A DNA stretch of 46,495 bases from Muribaculaceae bacterium (GCA_017424575.1 JAFOYQ010000091.1:1-46495), one strand, 5' to 3'. Positions 1 through 8,258 are shown, counted from the first letter of the stretch. Numbers and translations are program-made. Notes: generated by a model from the letters alone, not told the origin.

Positions 1-384
1 AAATATCACATGGGACCAGCATGGGACTATGACTGGGCTTATGGACTTTCTTCAGGTCAAGGATATTTCATAAACGAGTACCCTATCGTCTTCGGCAATG
101 AACCAAATGCTGAATCAAAAGCAGGATATCAACTTTTCCGCACCATCCTCTCTGATCCTCGCTTCGTAGCAATATATCGCGATCGTTGGGAATATTTCAA
201 AACATATTGCTATCCTCAATTGATGGAGTATGTCGATCGTTATGAAGCACTCATTGCGCCATCAGCTGCTAATGACGCAAAAATATGGACAAACACTCGC
301 AATCATGCAAAAATGGTTGAAGGGATGCGTCAATGGTTAAGAAAACGCATCACATTCATCGATGAAGAAATGACAACTTTCTAA
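1..384 (+). CDS. CotH kinase family protein, C-terminal part (5' end outside window)
   Basis: The reading frame is open from base 1 and ends at the TAA at 382-384, so only about the last 127 residues are present. The first visible residues read KYHMGPAWDYDWA. This resembles the 'G..WDfD' segment of CotH-type protein kinases, in which the Asp belongs to the metal/ATP site. The rest is a helical tail rich in Arg, Trp and Tyr, as in the C-terminus of Bacteroidales CotH proteins, which are often secreted or lipid-anchored. CotH kinases phosphorylate Ser residues of secreted or coat proteins; the substrate here is unknown. The ATG at base 10 lies inside the conserved motif and is not the start. 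A strong hairpin follows the stop. Family call is fairly sure; function is inferred. Confidence 0.72.
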   Translation, partial: KYHMGPAWDYDWAYGLSSGQGYFINEYPIVFGNEPNAESKAGYQLFRTILSDPRFVAIYRDRWEYFKTYCYPQLMEYVDRYEALIAPSAANDAKIWTNTRNHAKMVEGMRQWLRKRITFIDEEMTTF

Positions 385-404
385 AACAATCTCACTTATA
401 AAAC

Positions 405-440
405 GAGAGCCACTACCTCAAATAGTGGCTCTCATTATTT
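405..440. terminator. Bidirectional hairpin terminator
   Basis: Perfect 11-bp stem (405-415 with 423-433; loop of 7) followed by a T-rich run. It lies between the convergent CotH-like gene and the EamA transporter gene. Confidence 0.8.
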
Positions 441-445
441 TTCCT

Positions 446-1321
446 TTATTGACTTCCTAAAACTAACAATACCAATCCAATTAATAATATTGAAAGGTCG
501 ATGATTTTGAGTTTTACATTCTTTTCTCGAAGAGCAAACACTCCATATAAGAACGAAACAATCACGCTACCTCGGCGTATCATTGACACCACCGATATCA
601 TTGAATCGTCAAATGATAATGAATAAAAATATGCAATGTCGGCTATTGTAAGGAATATGGCAATGCATGGAATTGTCCACCGCCATTGAAATGGTATTGT
701 ATCGCGTTTTACTCGTTTGATAATAGCAATTGTAATACCCATTATCACACACTGATAAAATGAATACCATGCTTGCACCTCAAGCGGTTCATATTGACGC
801 AGAAGATATTTATCATACAATCCACTTATTGCACCTGTTATCATGGCTCCAAAACTCAACCATAACCATTTATTATTTTTGATAGAGAATCCCTCTTTGC
901 CACCAATACGACTAATCAAAAATAGTGATGAGATACCCAATACCACTCCTCCCCATTGCATAAGATTTAGCTGCTCACCAAATATCAACATTGCGCCTAT
1001 CAACACCATAACCGGACGAGTAGCATTTATCGGTCCGGCAATAGTTATAGGAAGATGTTTCAATCCGAAATAGCCAAATAGCCACGAGGATAACACGATA
1101 AACGATTTTATCAATATATGGAAATGCCCTGTTACAGTATCGCCAAGTCCAATACTTCCATTCATCAAACATTGAACAATTATAGGCGACATTAATAACG
1201 CACCAAACAGAGTATTGAAAAACAACACTGTGAGTACATTATTGCCATTCAACGACAATTTCTTAAAAATATCATATACGCCCAAACATAATGCCGATGC
1301 TATTGCAAGAATAATCCACAT
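446..1321 (-). CDS. EamA/DMT-family membrane transporter
   Basis: A 291-residue polytopic membrane protein with about ten hydrophobic segments in two similar halves, as in the drug/metabolite (EamA) superfamily. The N-terminus (MWIILAIASALCLGVYDIFK) and the segment PITIAGPINATRPV, with its small residues and a Pro in a helix, are typical of the first repeat. Length matches the family (about 290-300). The substrate cannot be predicted; EamA members export amino acids, nucleotides or other metabolites. It stands alone on the minus strand, with a -7-like box at 1347-1354 upstream and a bidirectional terminator downstream. Confidence 0.8.
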   Translation of the reverse strand: MWIILAIASALCLGVYDIFKKLSLNGNNVLTVLFFNTLFGALLMSPIIVQCLMNGSIGLGDTVTGHFHILIKSFIVLSSWLFGYFGLKHLPITIAGPINATRPVMVLIGAMLIFGEQLNLMQWGGVVLGISSLFLISRIGGKEGFSIKNNKWLWLSFGAMITGAISGLYDKYLLRQYEPLEVQAWYSFYQCVIMGITIAIIKRVKRDTIPFQWRWTIPCIAIFLTIADIAYFYSLSFDDSMISVVSMIRRGSVIVSFLYGVFALREKNVKLKIIDLSILLIGLVLLVLGSQ

Positions 1322-1346
1322 AACTGAGAAATGAGTTTTGAGAGTG

Positions 1347-1354
1347 CAAAATTA
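1347..1354 (-). promoter_or_regulatory. Candidate -7 box (TAATTTTG) for the EamA gene
   Basis: Matches the Bacteroidota -7 consensus TAnnTTTG on the minus strand, 25 bases upstream of the start codon. No clear -33 TTTG at the expected spacing. Confidence 0.45.
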
Positions 1355-1407
1355 ATCATTTTTCAACAAAACTTTTCGTCGGAAAGCATAATCTCAATTA
1401 TTATCAT

Positions 1408-1415
1408 TATTTTTG
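1408..1415 (+). promoter_or_regulatory. Candidate -7 box (TATTTTTG) for the GT2-to-ruvC run
   Basis: TAnnTTTG match 23 bases before the ATG at 1439, the first gene of a tightly spaced plus-strand run. No good -33 element seen. Confidence 0.45.
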
Positions 1416-1438
1416 TAGTCATAAACATTTAAGAATAT

Positions 1439-2203
1439 ATGGCACCTCTATTCAGCATCATTACTGTAACATACAACGCAGCAACAACTCTTCCCGCTAC
1501 ACTTGCGAGCGTGAAAGAGCAATCGTGCAAATTGTATGAATACATCGTTATGGACGGCGTTTCAAAGGATAATACTGTAGAAATTGCTAAAAGTGCTGAT
1601 ATTCCCAATGCACGCATCTTCTCAAGTCCCGACAAGGGTTTGTATGATGCCATGAACAAAGCAATCGATGAAGCCACTGGTGAGTACCTTATATTCCTCA
1701 ATGCAGGCGATGCATTTCATTCTCCCGACACTCTTCAAAAGATTGCCGATGTGATTATGAATCACGATTTTCCTGGCATTGTTTATGGACAAACTCAACT
1801 TGTAAATGCTAATCGTAAACGCATCGGCGACCGCCACCTCACAGCCCCTGAAGAACTCACGTTCAAAAGTTTTTCGGAGGGGATGTTAGTGTGCCATCAA
1901 GCATTTATTACTCTAAGAAAAGTTGCAAGTCATTACGACCTCCGTTATCGTTTCTCTGCCGACTATGAGTGGTGTATTCGTTGTCTCAAACGCTCACGCA
2001 ACAACGTGTATATACCCCACACCATCATCGACTACCTAAGCGAAGGTTTAACAACTGCCAACCGTAAAGCATCGCTTATAGAGCGTTTCAAAATCATGTG
2101 TCACTATTATGGAACAATACCCACAATCATTCGACACTTGAAATTTATACCCCGATTTATAAAACAACAACGCATCGACCGTGAAGCATCTAAAATACAA
2201 TAA
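1439..2203 (+). CDS. Family 2 glycosyltransferase
   Basis: A 254-residue GT2-fold protein of the WcaA/WcaE type. It opens with FSIITVTYNAATTL, the nucleotide-sugar-binding beta strand. YIVMDGVSKDNTVEIA carries the DGxSxDxT-like Asp residues, and FLNAGDAFH stands in place of the metal-binding DxD. There are no membrane segments, so it is a cytosolic enzyme that adds a sugar to a polysaccharide or lipid carrier; donor and acceptor are unknown. It is the first gene of a run with a GYF/dispanin-like protein, DUF4286 and RuvC. It is a lone glycosyltransferase, with no capsule cluster nearby. Confidence 0.85.
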   Translation: MAPLFSIITVTYNAATTLPATLASVKEQSCKLYEYIVMDGVSKDNTVEIAKSADIPNARIFSSPDKGLYDAMNKAIDEATGEYLIFLNAGDAFHSPDTLQKIADVIMNHDFPGIVYGQTQLVNANRKRIGDRHLTAPEELTFKSFSEGMLVCHQAFITLRKVASHYDLRYRFSADYEWCIRCLKRSRNNVYIPHTIIDYLSEGLTTANRKASLIERFKIMCHYYGTIPTIIRHLKFIPRFIKQQRIDREASKIQ

Positions 2204-2206
2204 GTT

Positions 2207-2731
2207 ATGAATTACTACATCATTGAAAATGGACTACAGATAGGTCCACTTACTATAGAACAATTAAAATTCAAAAATATATCTCCTAACACTCAAGTGT
2301 GGTGTGAGGGCATGCCTGAATGGAAAAAAGCTCGTGAAGTTTCAGAATTGAGTGTGTTGTTTACTAATAACACTCCTCCTCCTCCACCATTCTCAACCCG
2401 TCATACATATTCACAACCTCAACCCACTGAGCCACGTCCCGAAGATCATTTAGCGTTATCTATTGTAGCGACTGTACTAACATTCTTCCTATGCTTCCCA
2501 CTACCTATTGGTGTAGTTGGGTTGATATATTCGCTAAGCATCGATTCTAAGTGGAAAATATGTGACTACGAAACAGCAAAAACATATTCACGTTATGCCA
2601 AAATTTGGGGTATTGCAAGCATTTGTCTCGCGATTTCCGTTCCCGTAATATATGTGTTGGCATACATTCTATCTGGCGCACTCTATGTAGGATTCTTTGC
2701 TGGATTAATGGGAATTTTATCTGGATTATAA
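2207..2731 (+). CDS. GYF_2 (DUF4339) domain protein with CD225/dispanin-like membrane segment
   Basis: A 174-residue protein in two parts. Residues 1 to about 50 (YYIIENGLQIGPLTIEQL, then VWCEGMPEWKKA) form a GYF_2/DUF4339 domain, thought to bind peptides. A Pro-rich linker (PPPPP) follows. From about residue 80 two hydrophobic helices flank a conserved loop (IGVVGLIYSLSIDSKW...YETAKTYSRYAK), the pattern of CD225/dispanin membrane proteins (relatives of eukaryotic IFITM). The C-terminus is strongly hydrophobic. It starts 3 bases after the glycosyltransferase stop, so it is probably cotranslated. The role is unknown; the architecture is common in Bacteroidota. Confidence 0.75.
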   Translation: MNYYIIENGLQIGPLTIEQLKFKNISPNTQVWCEGMPEWKKAREVSELSVLFTNNTPPPPPFSTRHTYSQPQPTEPRPEDHLALSIVATVLTFFLCFPLPIGVVGLIYSLSIDSKWKICDYETAKTYSRYAKIWGIASICLAISVPVIYVLAYILSGALYVGFFAGLMGILSGL

Positions 2732-2743
2732 TTCTCTCCCATT

Positions 2744-3046
2744 ATGATACTACTTAACACAACTTTCCATGTCCACACCTCAGTGAATGACGCATTTATA
2801 AAATGGGTTAAGGATACATATATTCCAAAAGCATTAGAGAGTGGGTATTTCAGCCAACCTATATTCACTCGCATCATGATGCAAGTTGATCCTGAGGCCG
2901 TGAGTTATGCCGTGCAACTTCAATCTTCATCTCACAGCGATGCCGAAACGTGGCACGACACCGAGGCAGCTCAGCTTAAAGAAGAACTGGCCCGACTTTG
3001 GGGTGAACGTGTGCTCCACTTCTCAACATATATGGAGATTATCTAA
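2744..3046 (+). CDS. DUF4286 family protein
   Basis: A 100-residue cytosolic protein with features of DUF4286: MILLNTTFHVHTSV, FIKWVKDTYIPKALESG, then YAVQLQ and a C-terminal ERVLHFSTYMEII. The predicted fold resembles small ferredoxin-like alpha/beta domains. Function is unknown. Its TAA at 3044-3046 directly abuts the ruvC ATG at 3047, a pairing common in Bacteroidales that suggests translational coupling. Confidence 0.8.
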   Translation: MILLNTTFHVHTSVNDAFIKWVKDTYIPKALESGYFSQPIFTRIMMQVDPEAVSYAVQLQSSSHSDAETWHDTEAAQLKEELARLWGERVLHFSTYMEII

Positions 3047-3628
3047 ATGGCTTCAAACAACACCCTTCGCGAATGGGACCGCATAATCATAGGCATTGAC
3101 CCTGGCACAAATGTGATGGGTTATGGCATTCTTGGCATTAAAAGCAAAAAGCCGTCAATGATAGCCATGGGTGTTATTGAATTAAATAAATTTGAAAGCC
3201 ATTATTTGCGTCTTTCACGCATCTTTGAACGAGTGACAATGCTCGTAGAACAATACCTCCCCGACGAAATGGCCATTGAAGCTCCATTCTTTGGCAAAAA
3301 TGTGCAGTCGATGCTCAAACTTGGTCGCGCACAAGGGGTGGCAATGGCAGCCGCATTATCTCGCGATGTACCTATTGCCGAATACGAACCACGAAAAATT
3401 AAAATGGCTATTACTGGCAATGGAGCTGCAAGCAAAGAACAGGTGCAAGAAATGTTGCGTCGTATTCTCGACATTCCACGTGAAAATCTTCTACCTCAAC
3501 TCGACGCCACCGACGCACTCGCTGCAGCGCTATGTCACTTCTACGAAACATCACGCCCCCAAATTGAAAAAGGGTGCAAATCGTGGAAAGAATTTATCGC
3601 AAAAAATCCCGATAAAGTTAAGAAATAA
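3047..3628 (+). CDS. ruvC: Holliday junction endonuclease RuvC
   Basis: RuvC resolves Holliday junctions by paired nicks, working with RuvAB in recombination repair. The 193-residue protein has the RNase H-like core with all four catalytic acids visible: D18 in [15 protein letters not shown]78 in [11 protein letters not shown], and D153/D156 in [14 protein letters not shown]. The length is slightly above E. coli RuvC (173) because of a short N-terminal extension and a Lys-rich tail. The start is fixed by the ATG immediately after the DUF4286 stop. It converges with queA, with only 7 bases between their stops. ruvA and ruvB are not in the window. Confidence 0.96.
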   Translation: MASNNTLREWDRIIIGIDPGTNVMGYGILGIKSKKPSMIAMGVIELNKFESHYLRLSRIFERVTMLVEQYLPDEMAIEAPFFGKNVQSMLKLGRAQGVAMAAALSRDVPIAEYEPRKIKMAITGNGAASKEQVQEMLRRILDIPRENLLPQLDATDALAAALCHFYETSRPQIEKGCKSWKEFIAKNPDKVKK

Positions 3629-3635
3629 GCCCTCT

Positions 3636-4847
3636 CTACATCAATAATGATGCATCGCCGTAGCTGAGGAATCGGAAATCGTGGGCGAGGGCAAAGTCGT
3701 ACATTGCTCGCCAATCACCACCTACAAATGCCGAAACAAGCAACAAGAGTGTTGATTGTGGTTGATGGAAATTGGTAATAATTCCTTTTACAATCTCATA
3801 TTTATACCCAGGAGCAATAATAACTCGCGTTGAAGCGATAAGAGTTTCACTACCCGATTCATCAAGATATTTCACAATTGCATTAAGTGAATCAGCAACC
3901 GACAAACGAGGATGATTTTCGCTATAAGGGTACCACTGTGGCAACTCACCACACCACTCATTTTGCGAAATAAGACAACCTATATGATAAAGGCTCTCAA
4001 GTGTGCGCACCGATGTTGTTCCAACTGCAAATACTTGTCGAGAGGTCGATGCAAGTTCTTCAATCAGAGTCTTAGGCACCGCTATAAACTCGCTATGCAT
4101 TTCATGTTCGCCAATGCTATCGCTTTTAACTGGTTGAAATGTACCAGCCCCCACGTGGAGTGTAAGTTCTCGGCGAGGTATTCCACGTTTCGACACCTCT
4201 TCTAACACCTCGGGAGTAAAGTGTAAACCAGCAGTAGGAGCAGCTACCGAACCATCAATATGAGAATATACTGTTTGATAGTCTTTGTTATCACTATCTT
4301 CGGTTGAACGATTGAGATATGGTGGAATAGGTATTTCGCCTGCAGCTGCAATGATTTGGGCAAATGTATATGCTGAATTATCCCATGAAAAACGCACTAT
4401 AGATGCATTACCTTCTTTATTTATGCGAGTGGCATAGAGAGTTATATCAACACCATCAATAGTAATTACAGCCGAAAGATCACCTTGTTTCCATCGCTTT
4501 GAATTGCCTACAAAGCATAGCCATGAGCATTCTTCAGTTTTGGCAAAATTCACAGCATAATCGCTTGGTGCAACTGGCTCAAGACAGAAAATTTCAATCA
4601 ACGCCCCACCCTCACTCTTGCGGAAACGTAGGCGCGCATTTATCACACGAGTATTGTTATAAATGAGCATCGCATCATCGGGAAGCAACGAGGGCAACTC
4701 ATTGAAAATATGCTCCGTAATTTCACCTTCATGGTTGCGCACCAATAATTTACATTGGTCGCGTCGCTCCAATGGATGTTTTGCAATTCGTTCATCGGGA
4801 AGAGGATAATTATACTCTTCAATGCGTATATCTTTAATATTGCTCAT
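3636..4847 (-). CDS. queA: S-adenosylmethionine:tRNA ribosyltransferase-isomerase (QueA-like)
   Basis: QueA transfers the ribosyl part of SAM to preQ1 in tRNA to make epoxyqueuosine. Family motifs run in order: DERIAKHPLERRDQCKLLV, LIYNNTRVINARL, SVAAPTAGLHFT, LHVGAGTFQPV, VGTTSVRTLESL and TNFHQPQSTLLLLVSAFVGG, ending in RFLSYGDASLLM. At 403 residues it is about 50 longer than the classical enzyme (340-360). The extra sequence lies mostly between VRTLESL and the IIAPGYKYE strand. Bacteroidota can carry long QueA-like paralogues, so confirmed queuosine function is not certain. It has a -7 box at 4869-4876, back to back with the promoter of the Smr gene. Confidence 0.85.
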   Translation of the reverse strand: MSNIKDIRIEEYNYPLPDERIAKHPLERRDQCKLLVRNHEGEITEHIFNELPSLLPDDAMLIYNNTRVINARLRFRKSEGGALIEIFCLEPVAPSDYAVNFAKTEECSWLCFVGNSKRWKQGDLSAVITIDGVDITLYATRINKEGNASIVRFSWDNSAYTFAQIIAAAGEIPIPPYLNRSTEDSDNKDYQTVYSHIDGSVAAPTAGLHFTPEVLEEVSKRGIPRRELTLHVGAGTFQPVKSDSIGEHEMHSEFIAVPKTLIEELASTSRQVFAVGTTSVRTLESLYHIGCLISQNEWCGELPQWYPYSENHPRLSVADSLNAIVKYLDESGSETLIASTRVIIAPGYKYEIVKGIITNFHQPQSTLLLLVSAFVGGDWRAMYDFALAHDFRFLSYGDASLLM

Positions 4848-4868
4848 TTATTCTTTGATTTTATGATG

Positions 4869-4896
4869 CAAAGATACGGAAAAAGCAGTATTTTTG
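4869..4896. promoter_or_regulatory. Divergent promoter pair: TATCTTTG (-) and TATTTTTG (+)
   Basis: On the minus strand 4869-4876 reads TATCTTTG, 21 bases upstream of the queA start. On the plus strand 4889-4896 reads TATTTTTG, 27 bases upstream of the Smr gene ATG at 4924. The two -7 boxes are 12 bases apart, so RNA polymerases would compete for the same short region. -33 elements are not clear. Confidence 0.6.
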
Positions 4897-4923
4897 CGTT
4901 ATAAAACAAATATAAATAACATT

Positions 4924-5967
4924 ATGGCACAAGTAGGAGATACAGTGCGCTACCTGAATTCGGTTGGAGGTGGCGTTATAGTGAGAATTGATGGCAATAT
5001 GGCTTATGTTGACGACGATGGATTTGAAACCCCTGTGTTGTTGCGTGAGTGTGTAGTTGTCGCATCGGCATCAGCGCCCAAACCTCAAACTGAGAAAAAA
5101 GCGATTGCTCCAACATTTGTCCCTGAACAACCTAAGGTTCCAAAGCCCGAAGATATTGAGGAAACTGAAACTGGAGATATCCTCAACATTGTTCTCGCAT
5201 ACGAACCTGTCGAGATAAAGCATCTAAACACCACAACTTATGATGCATATCTCGTAAACGACTCAAACTATTATCTCTATTTTACATACCTCACTCGCGC
5301 CGACAAACAAGGTTGGGTTACTCGCCATGCTGGAATTGTAGAACCTAATACTCAACTTCTTCTTTGCGAAGTTACTCATCAAGATCTCCCTTCAATGGAC
5401 CGTGTTGCCATTCAATATGTGGCATTTAAGCGCGACAAAGAGTTTTCGCTCAAAGCGCCTGTAGCAGTAGAATATCGTCTTGACACAACCAAATTCTTCA
5501 AGTTGCATTGCTTCCACAAAAGTGTATATTTTGACACACCAGTTATTGCTATCGATATAGTAAAAAATGATATACCATTGCGCACAATGGTTATTGATAG
5601 TCGCGGTCTTGAGGACGCTATGAACGCAAAGAAAAATATCAAAACCGAGAATAAGAAGGCTCAAAGCACACCTGCTCTACGCCCCGAAACAATCGTTGTT
5701 GATCTTCACATACATGAGTTACTCGACACTACTGCTGGATTATCAAACACAGATATGCTCAATGTGCAACTCCGAGAGTTTAATCGAGTCATGACCGATA
5801 ACATCAAGTTCAAAGGTCAGAAAATTGTGTTTATTCACGGCAAAGGTGAAGGAGTTTTGCGTCAAGCAGTATTACAAGAACTCAAAAAGAAATACCCTCG
5901 TTGCCAAGCTCAAGATGCATCATTCCGTGAATATGGTTTTGGTGCTACTCAAGTAACTATACACTAA
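4924..5967 (+). CDS. DUF2027 / Smr domain protein
   Basis: A 347-residue protein. The start is ATG 4924 (MAQVGDTVRYLNSVGGGVIV); the upstream in-frame TTG at 4894 overlaps the -7 box and is rejected. The N-terminus is a small beta-barrel-like domain (YLNSVGGGVIVRIDGNMAYV). Residues about 95-240 match the DUF2027 beta-sandwich region of Bacteroidota proteins. The last 90 residues form an Smr domain, with VDLHIHELL and IVFIHGKGEGVLRQAV as in the MutS2 C-terminal nuclease/nucleic-acid-binding domain (HGKG motif, LDLHG replaced by VDLHIH). No MutS ATPase part is present. It probably binds or cuts nucleic acid; the role is unknown. The EFR1 gene follows after 9 bases. Confidence 0.88.
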   Translation: MAQVGDTVRYLNSVGGGVIVRIDGNMAYVDDDGFETPVLLRECVVVASASAPKPQTEKKAIAPTFVPEQPKVPKPEDIEETETGDILNIVLAYEPVEIKHLNTTTYDAYLVNDSNYYLYFTYLTRADKQGWVTRHAGIVEPNTQLLLCEVTHQDLPSMDRVAIQYVAFKRDKEFSLKAPVAVEYRLDTTKFFKLHCFHKSVYFDTPVIAIDIVKNDIPLRTMVIDSRGLEDAMNAKKNIKTENKKAQSTPALRPETIVVDLHIHELLDTTAGLSNTDMLNVQLREFNRVMTDNIKFKGQKIVFIHGKGEGVLRQAVLQELKKKYPRCQAQDASFREYGFGATQVTIH

Positions 5968-5976
5968 TCGGCAGAT

Positions 5977-6753
5977 ATGATTTTTTGTTTTTCAGGCACT
6001 GGCAATAGTCGTTATGTAGCTCGCGAACTTGCTAAAACACTCAACGAACAAGTCATTGAATTACAAGGAGAAATGCTAATTTCGCCTATGTCATTCAATT
6101 GCGATATGAGCAAAGAAAAACGATTTATATGGGTATTCCCTATCTATTCATGGGGAGTGCCTCCAATTGTTGCTGACTTTATCAAATCGGCACCACTTAA
6201 TATTCCTCAAAACAATTGCCACTTTATGGTGTGCACATGTGGCGATGATATAGGCAATGCCCATAAACATTGGAGAAAACTCATTATTAGCCGTGGGTGG
6301 TATGCTCAATGTGCTTACTCGGTAACAATGCCCAACACCTACACATTAATGGAGGGATTTGATGTTGATTGCAAGGAATTGGAACAAGAAAAACTCAATA
6401 ACGCTCCCACTCGCATCAATGATATTGCCAACAAAATAAAATTAGGCTATACCAGCGATGATGTAGTACGAGGCAGTTGGGCTTGGATAAAGACAGCTAT
6501 TATCTACCCATATTTCAAGCGATATTGCATGTCTCCCCGTCCATTTCACGCCACCGACAAATGTACGTCGTGTGGTAAATGTGCCAAAGCATGCCCACTC
6601 AACAACATCACAATGAGCGACAATCGTCCACTATGGAGCAACAAATGCGCTCTCTGCCTTCGTTGCTATCATATATGTCCATTACACGCCGTTGCATACG
6701 GCAAATCAACTAAAGGTAAAGGACAATACAAAGAGTTAATTCATAATGCATAA
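5977..6753 (+). CDS. EFR1-family flavodoxin/ferredoxin fusion
   Basis: A 258-residue redox protein. It opens with a flavodoxin-type FMN loop, FCFSGTGNSRYVAREL, continues with FPIYSWGVPPIV (second FMN-contact loop), and ends in a bacterial 2x[4Fe-4S] ferredoxin. The clusters are CTSCGKCAKACP and CALCLRCYHICP, each CxxCxxCxxxCP. This is the EFR1 ('ferrodoxin') architecture common in anaerobes; it is thought to shuttle electrons, with partners unknown. It follows the Smr gene by 9 bases and is likely cotranscribed. The last codons and stop lie inside a 20-base repeat (6738-6757), so the C-terminus ...LIHNA may have been reshaped by that repeat. Confidence 0.87.
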   Translation: MIFCFSGTGNSRYVARELAKTLNEQVIELQGEMLISPMSFNCDMSKEKRFIWVFPIYSWGVPPIVADFIKSAPLNIPQNNCHFMVCTCGDDIGNAHKHWRKLIISRGWYAQCAYSVTMPNTYTLMEGFDVDCKELEQEKLNNAPTRINDIANKIKLGYTSDDVVRGSWAWIKTAIIYPYFKRYCMSPRPFHATDKCTSCGKCAKACPLNNITMSDNRPLWSNKCALCLRCYHICPLHAVAYGKSTKGKGQYKELIHNA

Positions 6754-6757
6754 TTAG
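6738..6757 (+). repeat. 20-base repeat, copy 1
   Basis: AATTCATAATGCATAATTAG spans the stop codon of the EFR1 gene. It matches copy 2 at 7271-7290 at 18 of 20 positions; both differences are T/C. Internally it is nearly a tandem of CATAAT-like units. Confidence 0.7.
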
Positions 6758-6789
6758 AATTTCTTTATACCTACTTTATAATACATTTT

Positions 6790-7272
6790 ATGATAAGATA
6801 CGTAACACAACGCGATGTCAAACGCATTACCGAGATTTACAACGACTACATCATAAATACTACCATCTCGTTTGAAGTAAAACCTTTAACCGAAGATGAA
6901 ATGCGTAATCGCATTGAGTCAGTTCTTGCTCATGGTCCATTCTTAGTGTGGGAAGAAGATGGCAAAATTGCTGGATATTGCTATGCTCACCCATGGAAAG
7001 AACGTGCAGCATATCACAATACTCTCGAAACCACTGTGTATCTTGCTCCCCAATATTTTCGCCGAGGGATAGGGACACAACTCATGCATGCACTTATCAA
7101 TCAATGCAGAGTTGACAACATAAAAGTTCTTATTGCATGTATCACTGCCAATAATGAAGCAAGTATAAAGATGCATGAAGCCCTCGGGTTCAAACAAGTG
7201 TCATATTTCTCTCAAGTGGGAGAAAAATTTGGTCAGTGGCTTGATGTTATCGATATGCAACTCACGTTATAA
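6790..7272 (+). CDS. GNAT N-acetyltransferase, phosphinothricin acetyltransferase-like
   Basis: A 160-residue GNAT enzyme of the PAT/MnaT (YncA) group. It starts IRYVTQRDVKRITEIYNDY and has the subfamily marker TTISFEVKPLTEDEM, then the acetyl-CoA pyrophosphate loop APQYFRRGIGTQLMHAL (R-x-x-G-x-G/T type), then NNEASIKMHEALGF (motif B). Relatives acetylate L-amino acids such as methionine sulfone or phosphinothricin. The substrate here is unknown, and housekeeping detoxification is as likely as herbicide resistance. The gene is bracketed by two copies of a 20-base repeat and may be a separate insertion into the run. A bidirectional terminator follows. Confidence 0.87.
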   Translation: MIRYVTQRDVKRITEIYNDYIINTTISFEVKPLTEDEMRNRIESVLAHGPFLVWEEDGKIAGYCYAHPWKERAAYHNTLETTVYLAPQYFRRGIGTQLMHALINQCRVDNIKVLIACITANNEASIKMHEALGFKQVSYFSQVGEKFGQWLDVIDMQLTL

Positions 7273-7290
7273 TTCACAATGCACAATTAG
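7271..7290 (+). repeat. 20-base repeat, copy 2
   Basis: AATTCACAATGCACAATTAG overlaps the last bases of the acetyltransferase stop codon. It is 18/20 identical to copy 1, in the same orientation and 533 bases downstream. Confidence 0.7.
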
Positions 7291-7322
7291 GATAAAGTTG
7301 CCACAATGGGTAATTTGGATAT

Positions 7323-7372
7323 AAAAAAGAGGTCTCTTCGGCTTAAAATCGCGATAGAGACCTCATTTCTTG
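7323..7372. terminator. Bidirectional hairpin terminator
   Basis: 9-bp perfect stem (7329-7337 with 7356-7364), an 18-base loop, an A-run on the left and a T-rich run on the right. It lies between the convergent acetyltransferase and surE genes. Confidence 0.72.
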
Positions 7373-7389
7373 TATTCTGTTATTGCTAT

Positions 7390-8154
7390 TTATTCAAAAC
7401 GAGTTTTGAACTCTGCTACAATATCTAATGCCGATTGGTCGGGACGAGCGGGAACGATTGAAGCATAACCACGGTCGAGCCAATAGTAGTCAGTATCAAC
7501 TGCATCGGGTTCGGCATTTTTGAAATTACCTGTAAGCATATAGAATGGTTTACCTTGAGGATCGATATAATCGGCATACTCCTCAGTCCAGAAACCACGA
7601 GCAGCACGCACTACCTTTGCACCTTTAATTTCGCCCTTAGGGAAATTTACATTCAAACATATATCTTCGGGCAATCCCTTTTCAATCACTTCCTTAGTAA
7701 TTGATTGAATATAACTGAGAGTATTGGTAAAATCAGCCTCAGGAGAATGACTCAAATAGGAATACCCTATTGATGGAATGCCAAGCATACATGTTTCGAG
7801 CACTGCTCCCATAGTGCCAGAATAGATAATATTATTACCAGCATTACTTCCGTGGTTGATACCCGATAACAACAAGTCGGGACGGCGTGGCACAATAGTG
7901 TGAAGAGCAAGTTTAACACAATCTACAGGCGTACCGTTAACCGAATAGATTTTTATACCATCACGCTCGGGATATTGAGTAATTCTCAATGGTGATTTCA
8001 TTGACATTGCCGATGATTGACCCGATTGAGCAGCATCGGGGGCTACAATATACACCTCACCCATCTCTTTCACTGCATCAGCCAAGTAATGCACACCACG
8101 AGCATTTATGCCATCATCATTTACTATTAATATAAGTGGTTTGTTTTCTGCCAT
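7390..8154 (-). CDS. surE: 5'/3'-nucleotidase SurE
   Basis: SurE is a metal-dependent nucleoside monophosphate phosphatase of stationary-phase survival. The 254-residue protein carries the family signatures: LILIVNDDGINARGVHYLAD (paired Asp metal ligands), VAPDAAQSGQSSAMS (Ser-rich loop), and LLSGINHGSNAGNNIIYSG with the ligand Asn and phosphate-binding loop. Length fits the family (about 250-265). It is transcribed alone, with a TACCTTTG -7 box at 8177-8184 upstream. The plus-strand acetyltransferase converges on it. Confidence 0.95.
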   Translation of the reverse strand: MAENKPLILIVNDDGINARGVHYLADAVKEMGEVYIVAPDAAQSGQSSAMSMKSPLRITQYPERDGIKIYSVNGTPVDCVKLALHTIVPRRPDLLLSGINHGSNAGNNIIYSGTMGAVLETCMLGIPSIGYSYLSHSPEADFTNTLSYIQSITKEVIEKGLPEDICLNVNFPKGEIKGAKVVRAARGFWTEEYADYIDPQGKPFYMLTGNFKNAEPDAVDTDYYWLDRGYASIVPARPDQSALDIVAEFKTRFE

Positions 8155-8176
8155 AATTCAAGTTCATTATTTTCTA

Positions 8177-8184
8177 CAAAGGTA
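8177..8184 (-). promoter_or_regulatory. Candidate -7 box (TACCTTTG) for surE
   Basis: TAnnTTTG match on the minus strand, 22 bases upstream of the surE start codon. Confidence 0.5.
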
Positions 8185-8258
8185 GATAAATTCTTTCATA
8201 AAAAGAAATGAGCCGACATAAAGCCTGCTCATTCACCTAACTATACTACTATTGAAAA

